Source: Rhodovibrio sodomensis (GTDB lineage: Bacteria; Pseudomonadota; Alphaproteobacteria; Kiloniellales; Rhodovibrionaceae). Taken from it: a DNA stretch of 39,505 nt. This document shows positions 1 through 8,469 of the stretch, in pieces. Numbering within the stretch: the first letter of the stretch is position 1; each line of letters starts with the position of its first letter. The translations under genes and the position numbers were made by a program. A model generated the notes under the pieces. It saw only the letters and a list, made by a program, of their open reading frames with translations, was not told where the DNA came from and did no database searches. The stretch is taken from NCBI RefSeq assembly GCF_016583645.1, contig NZ_NRRL01000038.1:1-39505 (forward strand). The letters are read 5' to 3'.

Positions 1-133
1 CGGCGTCCTCACTGGCCGTGGCGCCGGCGATCCGGACCTGGGCCTTGCCGCTCTCGGCGACCTCGCCCGCCGGGCCGACCGCCTGGTTCTCCACTGTGTT
101 GAACAGGTGGCGGATGCTGTCGCCGGTCGCGGC
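1..133. repeat. 133 bp terminal inverted repeat, left copy
   Basis: Positions 1-133 are the exact reverse complement of 39373-39505. Identity stops abruptly at 134, where the two pilin genes diverge. The repeat is coding sequence for the pilin tail. Most likely it marks an assembly break in a repeated gene end rather than a biological replicon end. Confidence 0.9.
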
Positions 134-235
134 GATCGCACCGACCGTCCCGAGCGAAATGACGCCCAGAAGGATCGCGTAGCCGATCTTACTCGCGCCC
201 CGGCGGCTGCGTACGTTGATGAAGGGAACCGACAC
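1..235 (-). CDS. Flp-type pilin, copy A (3' end off the window)
   Basis: Small type IVb (Flp/Tad) pilin-like protein of at least 78 residues. I place the start at the GTG at 235 because an AGGAG motif lies just upstream on the minus strand (positions 241-247). A short basic N-terminus (RSRRGASKIGYA) leads into one hydrophobic helix (AILLGVISLGTVGAIAA) and a polar tail that runs off the window. Flp pilins are cleaved by TadV/prepilin peptidase at a Gly just before this helix and normally have Glu-Tyr five residues on. Here the Glu is Gly (KIGYA), whereas copy B at the other end keeps KIEYA. The last 133 bp are identical to copy B. No tad assembly gene is in the window. Confidence 0.75.
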   Translation of the reverse strand, partial: MSVPFINVRSRRGASKIGYAILLGVISLGTVGAIAATGDSIRHLFNTVENQAVGPAGEVAESGKAQVRIAGATASEDA

Positions 236-454
236 GTTGCTCTCCTGACCCGATATTTCCAGCGGACGAAAGGGGCGCCGCCGCGGCACCCACATAGACG
301 GAGTTGGGGTTAGCAAACGTCCTCAGAACCCTATTTCGTAGATTTTTAAGTTTCTCCGCGACAATGATCGATCGAACCGGCTATGGGTTTTACGGTCGTC
401 GACACGGCCAAGGCACGCAGACCGCGATCAAGGCTCGGGTCAACCAAAGCAGAA

Positions 455-482
455 GGCCCCGCACGGGTGGGCGTGCGGGGCC
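455..482 (-). terminator. Hairpin after the SLOG-ASCH-NADAR gene
   Basis: An 11 bp perfect stem (GGCCCCGCACG with CGTGCGGGGCC) closes a 6 nt loop 27 bp past the stop of the 1561 aa gene. On the minus strand it is followed by only a weak T-rich stretch (TTCTGCTTT), so termination strength is uncertain. Confidence 0.6.
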
Positions 483-509
483 TGGTCGCTCAACTTCGGG
501 CGCGTCGGG

Positions 510-3500
510 TTACATCGCGATACCCTGGCCGCGCTTCTGCTTCTCTTCAACACGCACCTTGCGCAGGCGGTCCGCCTCGAGCTGCAGCTTGATGTCTCTC
601 GCCTCCGGCTGGGCCTCCATGGCCTCGCGCAGCTGCTTCGGCGACACCTTGGTCAGGCGGTAGCCGTCGCTCATCTCCTCGACCCCGGCGCCGGATACCG
701 ACTGGCTGCGGATGGTCGGCGCATCCGGGTGCTCGAGCACCAGCTGGTCGTCGCGCTTGACCAGCGTCGCCTGGATCTCCTGGCCGTTACGCTCCGCCTT
801 GCGGACGAACCGCTCGACGTCCGTCCGGTCGAAGCTCGCTTGCGACTTCGGCAGCTTCTCGGAGAACTCCTTCTGCTGCTTCTCCAGGCCGACCCGGTGC
901 TCCTCGATCAGCCGGTCGCTCTCCTGGCGGATCACCCGGGCCTCCTCGATCGTCGGCGCCACCACGGCGCGCACGCCCAGCAGACCCTTCTTGTTCTTGT
1001 CGTCCAGGTTCAGGCTCATCAGCGCCGAGCGGAAGGCGATGTTGGGCGTCCCGTCGGCGTTGAAGGTCTTCTGCCGGATGAAGTCGCGCAGACGGCGCTG
1101 GCGCCAGACGGCCACCTTCTGATCACCGCCCTGGGCGGAGAAGTAGCCCTCGAAGTGCCCCTCGCCCGGCTTCATGATGAAGGCCCGCGAGGCCCGCTGC
1201 ATCTTCTCGGAGAGCGAGCGGTAGTACGCGTAGGTCATCTCCGACCGCGGCTTGTGCAGCGCCTTGGTGTCGTCACCCTTGTCCGGCGCACCCATCCGGC
1301 CGGCGCCCATGGCGTCGCGTACGCTCATGAACCCGGACGCCGCACGTCCCTCGCGCAGGGTGTTGAGATCGACCGTGCTGTCCCGGCCGGCGAGCGCGTT
1401 GATCGCGACCACAGCCCCCGTCGCGAGCGCGTTGTCATGGGCGCCGAAATAGCCGTCGAGCGCCTCCTGGGACACGGTCGCCTGCCGGCCGTCGCCGCTC
1501 TCGCTCGACACCTCGTCGTCCCTGCGGACCTTGGTGAGCGCCGCGACGTCGCGCAGCTTGTCGACCACCTGCATGGCGAAGCCGGCGCTCTCATAGTCCA
1601 GACCCGGCGCCTTCGCGTTGCCGCGGGTGATGTCGTAGAGGGTCTGGTAAGCGCCGCTCTCCTCGGTCTCACGCAGGGCGGCCTTGAGGTCCTTCAGCAG
1701 GCCAGCCTCAAAGGTCACCTGCGTGTGGTTCTGGGTGTCGACCTGAGCGGTGTTGCCAATCGTCTCGCCAACCTCCAGAAGGCGCGCCATCGGCTCGGCA
1801 ACTTCCGGGCTGAGCGCGGAACGCCCGCGGAAATCGCTCGGCAGCGGCTGCTCCGGATCGAGCCCCTCGGCGAGAGCAATCTCGATCTCGTCGAAGCGCT
1901 CCATGCCGAGCTCCTCGTTGCCGGAGCCGAGCACCACCACCTGCTCGCGGTCCAGGCCGCGGCGATCGATCTCCTGACCAAAGGCCTCGACGGCCGCTGC
2001 GCGCGTCGGCGCGGCCAGCTCAACGAACTTGACCCGGCCCATCAGGCCCTCCTCGTCGAACTCCATGAACAGCCGGTCGCGTACCTGCTGCTCGCTGACC
2101 TGACCGGCCGGCTCGTCCGCGCCGCGCACCATGTAGGCGAAGGAGAACTCCATGTCGTTGTCCACCATCACCGGCTTGCCCAGCTGCGAGGTGTCGACTT
2201 CGTCCTGGGCGTAGCCGGCGGCCTGGAGCGTCGCCTTCAGGCCGTTGGCCTGGCGCGCGAGGCCGTCCACGGCGAGCGGGCTCATGGCGGCGTTGACCTC
2301 GGTGAACGTCAGGCCCTGCAGGCTGTCCGCATCGATCGCGCGCGCGAAATCATCGGCCGCCTCGACGATCGCCCGCAGCTTGTCCCCGGGGATGTCGTGC
2401 GACTGGAGGCGCAGCGGCTCGGTGCGGGTCTCGCTCTCGCCCGGCAGCAGGTAGCCCGCGTTATCCAGGGCGACCAGCAGACCGTGATGGGCGGCCCGGG
2501 TCTGCGCGAGCCCGTCCAGGTTCGCACCGGCAGTATGCGCCTTCTCCAGGAAGTCGAGCGACTCTCCGGCGACCTCCTCGAAGATCGCACGCTGCACCTG
2601 ACGCACACCTTCGCCGGTTCGGCCGCGCTCGATCGCCAGCGTCATCTCCTCGGAGTTCGGCGTGGTGTAGTCGAACGCCGCCAAGCTGGACTCCGCCGTC
2701 CGCGCACTCTCCATCGCCATCGCAGCTGCGCGGCCGCCGGCCGGGTCGGCCGCGAGGAGCCGCGCCGGGATGCCGGGCTCAGACATCTCATCCACCACCC
2801 GCATGGTCACCGCGGCGACGTCTTCCAGGCGCCGGGTCATCACGGCCCGCGGCTCGACGGCCGAACGCTCGCCGTGCAGCAGGCGGGCCTCAGTCAGGGT
2901 CGCGTTCATGTCGACCAGCGCCTGCTGCACCTCACGCAGCTCGCGGTCGCCGCTGAAGGCGCGCATCAGGCCGGAGTTCTTGTTGATGGTGGCGATCTCG
3001 ACCGCCATCCCGGCGATCCGCTCGAGATGCTGGCGGGTGCTGACAGGAGCGGCGGCCTGGGTCTGACCGGTCTCGGCCTGCTGGGTCTCGGACATCTGTG
3101 CACTCTCCGATACAACGGGACTCGCCACGGCGGCGCCGGCGGCGATGGGTTCGGATGGGGAGGTGGTGGCGGCCGGCCGGTCCGCTACGCGCATCGCCAC
3201 CTTTTCCGCAGTTTCTTCGCCCTCCCCCGCAACGGCCCCGGCCACGGCCTCTCCAACGGCCTCGCCAGCCACGTAGCCGGCGGCAACCCCCGCGGCGGCC
3301 TGGTTCACGGTCTGCGCGGCCGCCGCGGCGGAACGGGTGGCCTGGCGGGAGAGGCGCTGCTCAGCGCGACCGACCACCTCGCCCCCGGAAGCCCGGGCGG
3401 CCTCGCGCTCGCTCGCGGTCATGCCAGGGGTGGTTGTCGCGTCATCCCGGTCGCGCTGCGCCTTGCGGGCCAGTTCCTGGCGCCGCCCTGTCTCCTCGGG

Positions 3501-5195
3501 CGTCTCACGCGACTGGGTAGCCGGACGCGCAACCGCCTCGCGTTCGCGGATCGCGGTGCGCGTTTCCATCACCAGCTGACCCATGCGGTTTTCGCCGCGG
3601 CCCTGTGGATCCACGCCCCAGAAGCGGTCGCCCCAGGTGTTCTGCTCGTAGATCTCGCGCTCCCCAGTCGCCAGCAGGTTCGCCCGGTAAGGCTCCTGCG
3701 CGTACTTCTGCTGCTGCAGATCGCGCATCACCTGGACCTTCACCGTATCCCAGTCAGCTCGGATAGTGAGCGTGCGGCCGGCGCGCTTGGCCTGGCCCGG
3801 CCGCTCCAGCGCCCGCACCCGGGCGCGCTCGTCCGGATCGAGCGTTTTTGCGGCCTGGTACGCGTGCTCGACACTCGGGTAGCTCACGCCGTCCAGCGTG
3901 ACCTCGACCGGCGCGAAGTTAGACAGCCAGCGGTACTGCCCGTCGAAGCCGCGGATCGCGTCACGCGCGCCGTAGGCCGCTGCGTTCCGCGGCGCCGCGG
4001 CCTCAGCCGGCCGCGCCGCCCCCTTCTGGAAGCGGCTGGTGTCGCCGGCCGCCGGCGCCAGACCGAGATCGAGCTGCCCCTGATCCGGAGTTCGCTGCGC
4101 AGCCCGTTCACCAACCGGCTGCGGGTCGCCGTAGATCACCTGGACGCCCGCACCGTACTTCTGGCCGTACTGCCGCCCGGCCTCGACCGACCAGCCCTCG
4201 GCGCGCGACCAGGCCTCCATCTGCGCGTCCGCCATCGCTGCGAGATCGACCTCCCGGACCTCCTGAACGGTCACGTCGACCGCCCGGCCTTTGCGCTCTC
4301 GGTCGGCGAAAAAGCGGACCTTCTGTCCCGGCCGCAGGCCGCGCCAGCGATCTGTTCCGCGCCAGGCGTCGAACCGCGTGGTCGAGGTACGTTCGCCGGC
4401 CAGGATCGCGTCGAAGGTTGAGTCGCTCTCGACGTCGGCGCGCTTGCCGCTGCCGTAGGAGAAGTACATCGCAGCCTGCAGCGCCGGCGTCTCCGGTTCC
4501 GCACCCGCGCGCGGCCCACTCTGCGCGCCTTCGGTAGCCGCCCGGCCACCGCGCTCGCGCACCTGCTGCTCGATCATATCGATCGGGACGTGGCGCTTCA
4601 GTCGTGCGGCCCGCGATTTGCCGAAGGTGTCCGCCGTACCGCCGTCCTTCAGGCCCGCGGCCGTGGCATCGGCGTAGGCCAGCTCGCCCGGCACCGCGCT
4701 GGTGATCTCGCGCCCGCCGCCGAAGGTGTAGGCGAGCAGCACGTCCGCCGAATTAGCGACCTTGGTGTTGCGCTCCTTGAAGCCATGCGTGACCTCGACC
4801 CTGGCACCGCTTGCCGCGGCGGCGCGCAGCTCCGCCAGGCCGTCCACGCCGGTCCGGCTCTTGAACTGGCCATGGTAATAGTTCGCCACCCGACCCGCGT
4901 CCATCCGGCCGCGCGCGGGATCCTCGACGAAGCCGTTATCCGAGAGCTCTGCGGGCAGGTGCAGTTCCAGGTCGGCCGCCAGGCCCTCGCGATACAGCTT
5001 GACCGCCAGGTGGTCGGCGTAGGCAGCGCCACCGGAGACGAGCGTTGTGGTCGCCGGATCGGCGCCCTCGATGACCTGGATGTCGGCCAGTTGCTGGCGG
5101 GCGTCGGCGAGCATCTGCTCCCAGACGTGGCGGGTCAGGCGGGCGCCGTCGTCCTTCCGGCCGGCGGTGCCGATGATGGCGATGCGGGTGGACAT
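510..5195 (-). CDS. Giant SLOG + ASCH-like + NADAR multidomain protein
   Basis: 1561 aa, soluble, no signal peptide. Residues 1-190 look like a SLOG/DprA-type Rossmann nucleotide-binding domain (start RIAIIGTAG, later SADVLLAYTFGGG). Residues 240-357 look like an ASCH/PUA-like domain (GERTSTTRFDAW, RPGQKVRFF). Residues 413-553 are a clear NADAR domain (WLSNF, YPSVEHAYQAAK, GDRFWGVD, GENRMGQL); this YbiA/RibX-related family cleaves N-glycosidic bonds, and some members remove ADP-ribose from guanine. Residues 570-720 are Ala/Glu-rich and probably helical or disordered. The remaining 800 residues match nothing I recognise. The ATG at 5195 has GGAG upstream. It follows the 869 aa gene on the same strand, separated by a terminator-like hairpin. 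The role is inferred: nucleotide or ADP-ribose metabolism in a phage/plasmid conflict setting. Confidence 0.75.
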   Translation of the reverse strand: MSTRIAIIGTAGRKDDGARLTRHVWEQMLADARQQLADIQVIEGADPATTTLVSGGAAYADHLAVKLYREGLAADLELHLPAELSDNGFVEDPARGRMDAGRVANYYHGQFKSRTGVDGLAELRAAAASGARVEVTHGFKERNTKVANSADVLLAYTFGGGREITSAVPGELAYADATAAGLKDGGTADTFGKSRAARLKRHVPIDMIEQQVRERGGRAATEGAQSGPRAGAEPETPALQAAMYFSYGSGKRADVESDSTFDAILAGERTSTTRFDAWRGTDRWRGLRPGQKVRFFADRERKGRAVDVTVQEVREVDLAAMADAQMEAWSRAEGWSVEAGRQYGQKYGAGVQVIYGDPQPVGERAAQRTPDQGQLDLGLAPAAGDTSRFQKGAARPAEAAAPRNAAAYGARDAIRGFDGQYRWLSNFAPVEVTLDGVSYPSVEHAYQAAKTLDPDERARVRALERPGQAKRAGRTLTIRADWDTVKVQVMRDLQQQKYAQEPYRANLLATGEREIYEQNTWGDRFWGVDPQGRGENRMGQLVMETRTAIREREAVARPATQSRETPEETGRRQELARKAQRDRDDATTTPGMTASEREAARASGGEVVGRAEQRLSRQATRSAAAAAQTVNQAAAGVAAGYVAGEAVGEAVAGAVAGEGEETAEKVAMRVADRPAATTSPSEPIAAGAAVASPVVSESAQMSETQQAETGQTQAAAPVSTRQHLERIAGMAVEIATINKNSGLMRAFSGDRELREVQQALVDMNATLTEARLLHGERSAVEPRAVMTRRLEDVAAVTMRVVDEMSEPGIPARLLAADPAGGRAAAMAMESARTAESSLAAFDYTTPNSEEMTLAIERGRTGEGVRQVQRAIFEEVAGESLDFLEKAHTAGANLDGLAQTRAAHHGLLVALDNAGYLLPGESETRTEPLRLQSHDIPGDKLRAIVEAADDFARAIDADSLQGLTFTEVNAAMSPLAVDGLARQANGLKATLQAAGYAQDEVDTSQLGKPVMVDNDMEFSFAYMVRGADEPAGQVSEQQVRDRLFMEFDEEGLMGRVKFVELAAPTRAAAVEAFGQEIDRRGLDREQVVVLGSGNEELGMERFDEIEIALAEGLDPEQPLPSDFRGRSALSPEVAEPMARLLEVGETIGNTAQVDTQNHTQVTFEAGLLKDLKAALRETEESGAYQTLYDITRGNAKAPGLDYESAGFAMQVVDKLRDVAALTKVRRDDEVSSESGDGRQATVSQEALDGYFGAHDNALATGAVVAINALAGRDSTVDLNTLREGRAASGFMSVRDAMGAGRMGAPDKGDDTKALHKPRSEMTYAYYRSLSEKMQRASRAFIMKPGEGHFEGYFSAQGGDQKVAVWRQRRLRDFIRQKTFNADGTPNIAFRSALMSLNLDDKNKKGLLGVRAVVAPTIEEARVIRQESDRLIEEHRVGLEKQQKEFSEKLPKSQASFDRTDVERFVRKAERNGQEIQATLVKRDDQLVLEHPDAPTIRSQSVSGAGVEEMSDGYRLTKVSPKQLREAMEAQPEARDIKLQLEADRLRKVRVEEKQKRGQGIAM

Positions 5196-5223
5196 CTCTC
5201 GTGTCTCCGAGCAACGGGTGTCG

Positions 5224-5265
5224 AAAAGAACCGCGGCCGGCCGGTGCTGCCCGGTCCGGCCGCGG
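5224..5265 (-). terminator. Intrinsic terminator between the two giant genes
   Basis: A 10 bp stem (5231-5240 with 5256-5265) extends by CCGG/CCGG past one bulged base, with a 6 nt loop. On the minus strand it is followed by TTCTTTTC. It ends, or attenuates, transcription from the 869 aa gene into the 1561 aa gene. Confidence 0.75.
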
Positions 5266-5295
5266 GATCGTCGAGTCAGGGCGCCTTCAGCACCC

Positions 5296-7905
5296 TTACA
5301 GCTCGGCCTGGGCGGCCTTGGCCTCGTCGCCCTGGGAGGCGCGCCGCTGGGCGCGCCGGCTCAGGTAGCCCGCCAGCTTGCTGGCGGTCTCCTCGGGCTT
5401 GTCGGTGATCGGGGTTGCCACCCGCTTGTCGGCGAGCTTGAGGGCGAACACGTCGCCGTGGCGCACCGGCAGATCCATCACGTTGGACAGGTCCCGGCCC
5501 CGGCCGTTTATCAGGGCCATGTTGCCGCCGACCTCGTCGAGGTTCATGACCTGCTTGACGGGGACCTGCACGCCGATCTCGGCCTTGGTGTCGACCGCCG
5601 CCGGCAGCGCGTACCGCATCGGGCTGCGGGTTCCCATCTGAGTCACGAGCACGGCCTCCGACATCGTCGCCGTCATCTCGGCTGCGCGCTGCTGGGTCTG
5701 CTCTGTCCGCACCGCCGGCAGGCCGACGCGCTGACCCTCGGCGTGGACGTAGACCGAGGTCGTCTCCATCGGCGGCAGCGCCGAAACCACGAAACCGCCG
5801 TGCTCGACCACGGCCGCGCGCTGCGCGCGGATCGGCGCCTGCACGATCTCGTTGTCGTGATGGAACGCCTCGTCCTTCATGCGGCCGATGCTGCGCGTCC
5901 GGGCGTTCGCCTGGCCGGCCTCATCCATCTCGTCGAAGTGCTTGGGCATACCCTCCTGGCGGACGATGCTGGTCTTGCCGGCCTTGGCGGAGGACAGCTC
6001 GACCGTCCGGCCGTCCTTGGCGAGCGCGACCCGCCAGGTGTTACCGTCGACGCCGGTGGCGACCTGGGCACCGTTCTCCTCGGTCTTCCAGCTCAGGCTG
6101 GTGCCGCGCGGGACGTGACCGTGGCCGCTGGTCAGAACCAGCATCGAGGGCTGGCTGGTCGCCATCGCCGGCATTCCCTGGTCCTCGATCTGGATCATCT
6201 TGATGTTCTGCTGATCCAGCGCCTGCCCGAGACGGGTCGCCTGCTGTGCGCTGTGCGGCAGCAGCTCGCTGTCGCCGACGACCGCGACCGCGTCGCGGAA
6301 CTCGGCCAGACGCTCAGGCTCCTTCGCCTGCACGAACAGGACCGCGGGGGCATCCGCGCCGGCCTGCAGCAGCTTCTCGGGGAAGTGCTGCGGCCCGACC
6401 ACCGTCACACCCTGCTCCCGGCAGTGGTTCATGATCCGGCCGAACGACTCGCGCGCTTCGGACATCGCCTTGTCGTCCTGCAGGACCCGGATCGCCTGAC
6501 TGGGGATGCGATGGTCGCGGTAGAGCGAGCGCTGGCCCTCCTCGCTCTGCGCCAGGTCGGCCAGCTCGTTGATCGACAGCGGCGTCTGGCTGAGCGCATC
6601 CAGCCCGGCGCGCGACAGACCGCGGATCTGGGACAGCGCCAGCCGGCCCTCCGGGGTCGCCGCTTCGACGTCGAACTGACTCAGGGTCTTGGCCCGGCGC
6701 GCCTCGCGCGCGGAGGGGTTCATCGCCAGCGCGTGATCCGTCACGGCATCGACGTCGAGCTCGTTGCCCTGGTGATCGACCACCTGGTGCAGCTTGCCGC
6801 GCCGCGCGGCGTTCGCCGCCGCCGCGAGGGCCAGGTCGTCGTCGTTGCCATTCCAGGCGACGATCACCTGGTCGCTGGTCTCGATCACCCGGTCGTTGTA
6901 CTCGCGCGCCTTCAGGTTCTCCTGCTTGCTCGCAGCCGGGACCCGGTAGTGCGGATCCTTGCCCTGGATCAGGGTGTCCCACAGCGCCCGGTTGCGGCCC
7001 GGCGCGACGGCGACGTCTCGGTCCAGCTCGGCGACCTGACGCGCGGCCGCGCCCTCGGCGCCGAACGACGCGATCACGCCGATCTGTCCCTTGTAGACCT
7101 GGGTCTTGCTCTCACCCGTCCGGCGATCGGTGAAGGTCCGGCTGACCGGCTCCTCGCGCTGCTGGTCGAACATCGCCGGCTGCACCTCGGCCAGCATCTG
7201 TTCGATCTGCTCGGCCGACGGCATGCGCTCTGGAGTGCAGAGCGTGTTGGTCGCCCGGCTGTGACCGTCCCCGACCAGCTGCTGGGTGGCGTAGTCCATG
7301 ACGTGACGGGCGATACGGGCCTCGCCGGTGGTCGCCGCGATCACCGTGAAGTCGTCCTGGCCGCCGGCGGCCGCCCGCGACTGACCCGCCAGGCTGTCCA
7401 TCTCGGCCGCCAGCTCGCTCGCCTGCTGGGCGCCCATGCCCTCATCGAGCAGCTTGTCGAAGTTGTTCGGCTTGTTGTTCCCAGCGGACTGGCGCGCCAG
7501 CTCGGCGGCCTCCTCGCGCAGGTCCTGACCGAACCGCGCGAACGCGCTGAACAGCGCCGCGGCCTTCGGGTCGCGACGGGTCAGGGTGCGGCGCAGGTAG
7601 TTGTGATAGGACCAGCTCGCCTCGTGCTCGCTCAGCCCGTGCTGGCGCTGCTGGTTGGCGAGCGGATGATTGAAGCCGATGTAGATGTGCGCGCGCTTCT
7701 CGAGCTCATCCGCCGGCTTGCGGCCCGGCCGGTCGGTGCCGTCGTCGATCTCCAGCTCGCGGGCGTCGTAGTCCTTGAACGCCGCGTCCGCGACGGTCAT
7801 CGAGGCGCCCATGCGCCCGAGCTCGCGCCACTCGTCGAACGACATGGCCTGGCGCGGGCCGACGAAATCCTCAAGAGGCGAACGGCGCTTCTGGCTCTCA
7901 CTCAT
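5296..7905 (-). CDS. Two-module SLOG/DprA-like protein
   Basis: 869 aa, cytosolic. Residues 185-400 contain Rossmann-like strands (DFTVIAATTG, GQIGVIASFG) and SDQVIVAWNG, in the order expected for a SLOG/DprA-like nucleotide-binding fold. Residues 420-600 again follow the DprA layout: a helical IRGLSRAGLDAL segment, then GVTVVGPQHFPEKLLQAG, APAVLFVQ and DAVAVVGDSELLP. The canonical DprA GSR motif is not obvious, so this second copy is diverged. The C-terminal 270 residues are unassigned. DprA loads RecA on single-stranded DNA; SLOG proteins in general bind nucleotides. It is first in a two-gene minus-strand set with the SLOG-ASCH-NADAR gene, so the two probably act together. A divergent Bax-inhibitor-like gene lies upstream. 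Function is not established. Confidence 0.65.
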   Translation of the reverse strand: MSESQKRRSPLEDFVGPRQAMSFDEWRELGRMGASMTVADAAFKDYDARELEIDDGTDRPGRKPADELEKRAHIYIGFNHPLANQQRQHGLSEHEASWSYHNYLRRTLTRRDPKAAALFSAFARFGQDLREEAAELARQSAGNNKPNNFDKLLDEGMGAQQASELAAEMDSLAGQSRAAAGGQDDFTVIAATTGEARIARHVMDYATQQLVGDGHSRATNTLCTPERMPSAEQIEQMLAEVQPAMFDQQREEPVSRTFTDRRTGESKTQVYKGQIGVIASFGAEGAAARQVAELDRDVAVAPGRNRALWDTLIQGKDPHYRVPAASKQENLKAREYNDRVIETSDQVIVAWNGNDDDLALAAAANAARRGKLHQVVDHQGNELDVDAVTDHALAMNPSAREARRAKTLSQFDVEAATPEGRLALSQIRGLSRAGLDALSQTPLSINELADLAQSEEGQRSLYRDHRIPSQAIRVLQDDKAMSEARESFGRIMNHCREQGVTVVGPQHFPEKLLQAGADAPAVLFVQAKEPERLAEFRDAVAVVGDSELLPHSAQQATRLGQALDQQNIKMIQIEDQGMPAMATSQPSMLVLTSGHGHVPRGTSLSWKTEENGAQVATGVDGNTWRVALAKDGRTVELSSAKAGKTSIVRQEGMPKHFDEMDEAGQANARTRSIGRMKDEAFHHDNEIVQAPIRAQRAAVVEHGGFVVSALPPMETTSVYVHAEGQRVGLPAVRTEQTQQRAAEMTATMSEAVLVTQMGTRSPMRYALPAAVDTKAEIGVQVPVKQVMNLDEVGGNMALINGRGRDLSNVMDLPVRHGDVFALKLADKRVATPITDKPEETASKLAGYLSRRAQRRASQGDEAKAAQAEL

Positions 7906-8129
7906 CTGACAGCTCCGACTTCAACGGGTTGGCCGCAGCGGACCGGCAGGGGATCCGCGCAGGGTTCGGAACGGGATATTCTAGCGAGAGATGGGGGCCG
8001 CAACGGCGCCACGGTCAGGAAGGATGATTTTTTCACCGGAAGTACGGTCGAAACGCCATCAGCTACGGAAAAACGAAGCGAATCCGGCAAACTGTAACCG
8101 AAATGAAAGGTCTGGGGTCTAGTTTCAGG

Positions 8130-8232
8130 GGTGTTGCCCGCCGGCACTGATCCCGTTTCCCCTCCCCGGTGCTGGCGGCACGCCTCCCTGTTGACTTGCC
8201 GGGTCCGTTCCCCGCGGACCCGGCATTTTCTT
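8130..8232 (+). ncRNA. Candidate small RNA with own terminator
   Basis: Two hairpins follow one another with no coding sequence: GCCGGCAC pairs with GTGCTGGC (one G-U) around 8140-8176, then a perfect 11 bp terminator stem ends in TTTTCTT. The stretch between carries C-rich CCUCCC segments (near 8160 and 8183), a feature of some alphaproteobacterial small RNAs that base-pair with Shine-Dalgarno sequences. No upstream plus-strand gene explains the terminator. The 5' end is a guess, and a leader or attenuator of the BI-1 gene is the main alternative. Confidence 0.35.
8197..8231 (+). terminator. Orphan intrinsic terminator
   Basis: The stem TGCCGGGTCCG / CGGACCCGGCA (11 bp, 7 nt loop) is followed by TTTTCTT on the plus strand. 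The minus strand lacks a T-tract, so its direction is plus. There is no annotated plus-strand gene before it. Confidence 0.75.
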
Positions 8233-8469
8233 GCGCGCCGCACCCCTCTGATCCCGTTCAGGGGGTAAGCCCGTACGTCGGATGACGCACCAGCCCGACC
8301 CGTCGCCCCGAAAAGCCCAAGGGGTCACGTAAGCCCCCGATTTTCGCCGATTTACCCTGAAAGTCAGGGGTAATTACGGCCGCAGTCGAGGATCGCCCCC
8401 ACATTCCTGGGTAGCGGGCGCCGAAACCGCTCGCGGAGTCACTTCATGCACGCAACGAGGAGAGTGCAG

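Larger units (their letters stand above)
7906..8469. other. Divergent intergenic region rich in inverted repeats
   Basis: This 564 bp gap separates the minus-strand SLOG pair from the plus-strand BI-1 gene and must hold both promoters. It contains the candidate small RNA with its terminator (8130-8232), a CCCCT...AGGGG inverted repeat near 8245-8266, and a palindrome-like TACCCTGA-AAG-TCAGGGGTA near 8352-8371. I see no protein-coding gene with a ribosome binding site here. Confidence 0.6.

Noticed and set aside
1..133. Telomere of a linear replicon
   Set aside because: The repeat is ordinary coding sequence with no hairpin-telomere or terminal-protein signs; a repeat-caused contig break is simpler.
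387..403. Shared 12-mer GTTTTACGGTCG, also at 33517-33528
   Set aside because: Only two copies, in unrelated contexts; may be chance in this sequence composition.
729..4421. Plus-strand open frame of 1230 codons
   Set aside because: It lies antisense to the SLOG-ASCH-NADAR gene, is Arg/His/Leu-rich with no motif, and arises from GC-rich codon positions.
5047..8097. Plus-strand open frame of 1016 codons
   Set aside because: Antisense to the 869 aa gene and of the same low-complexity type; a shadow.
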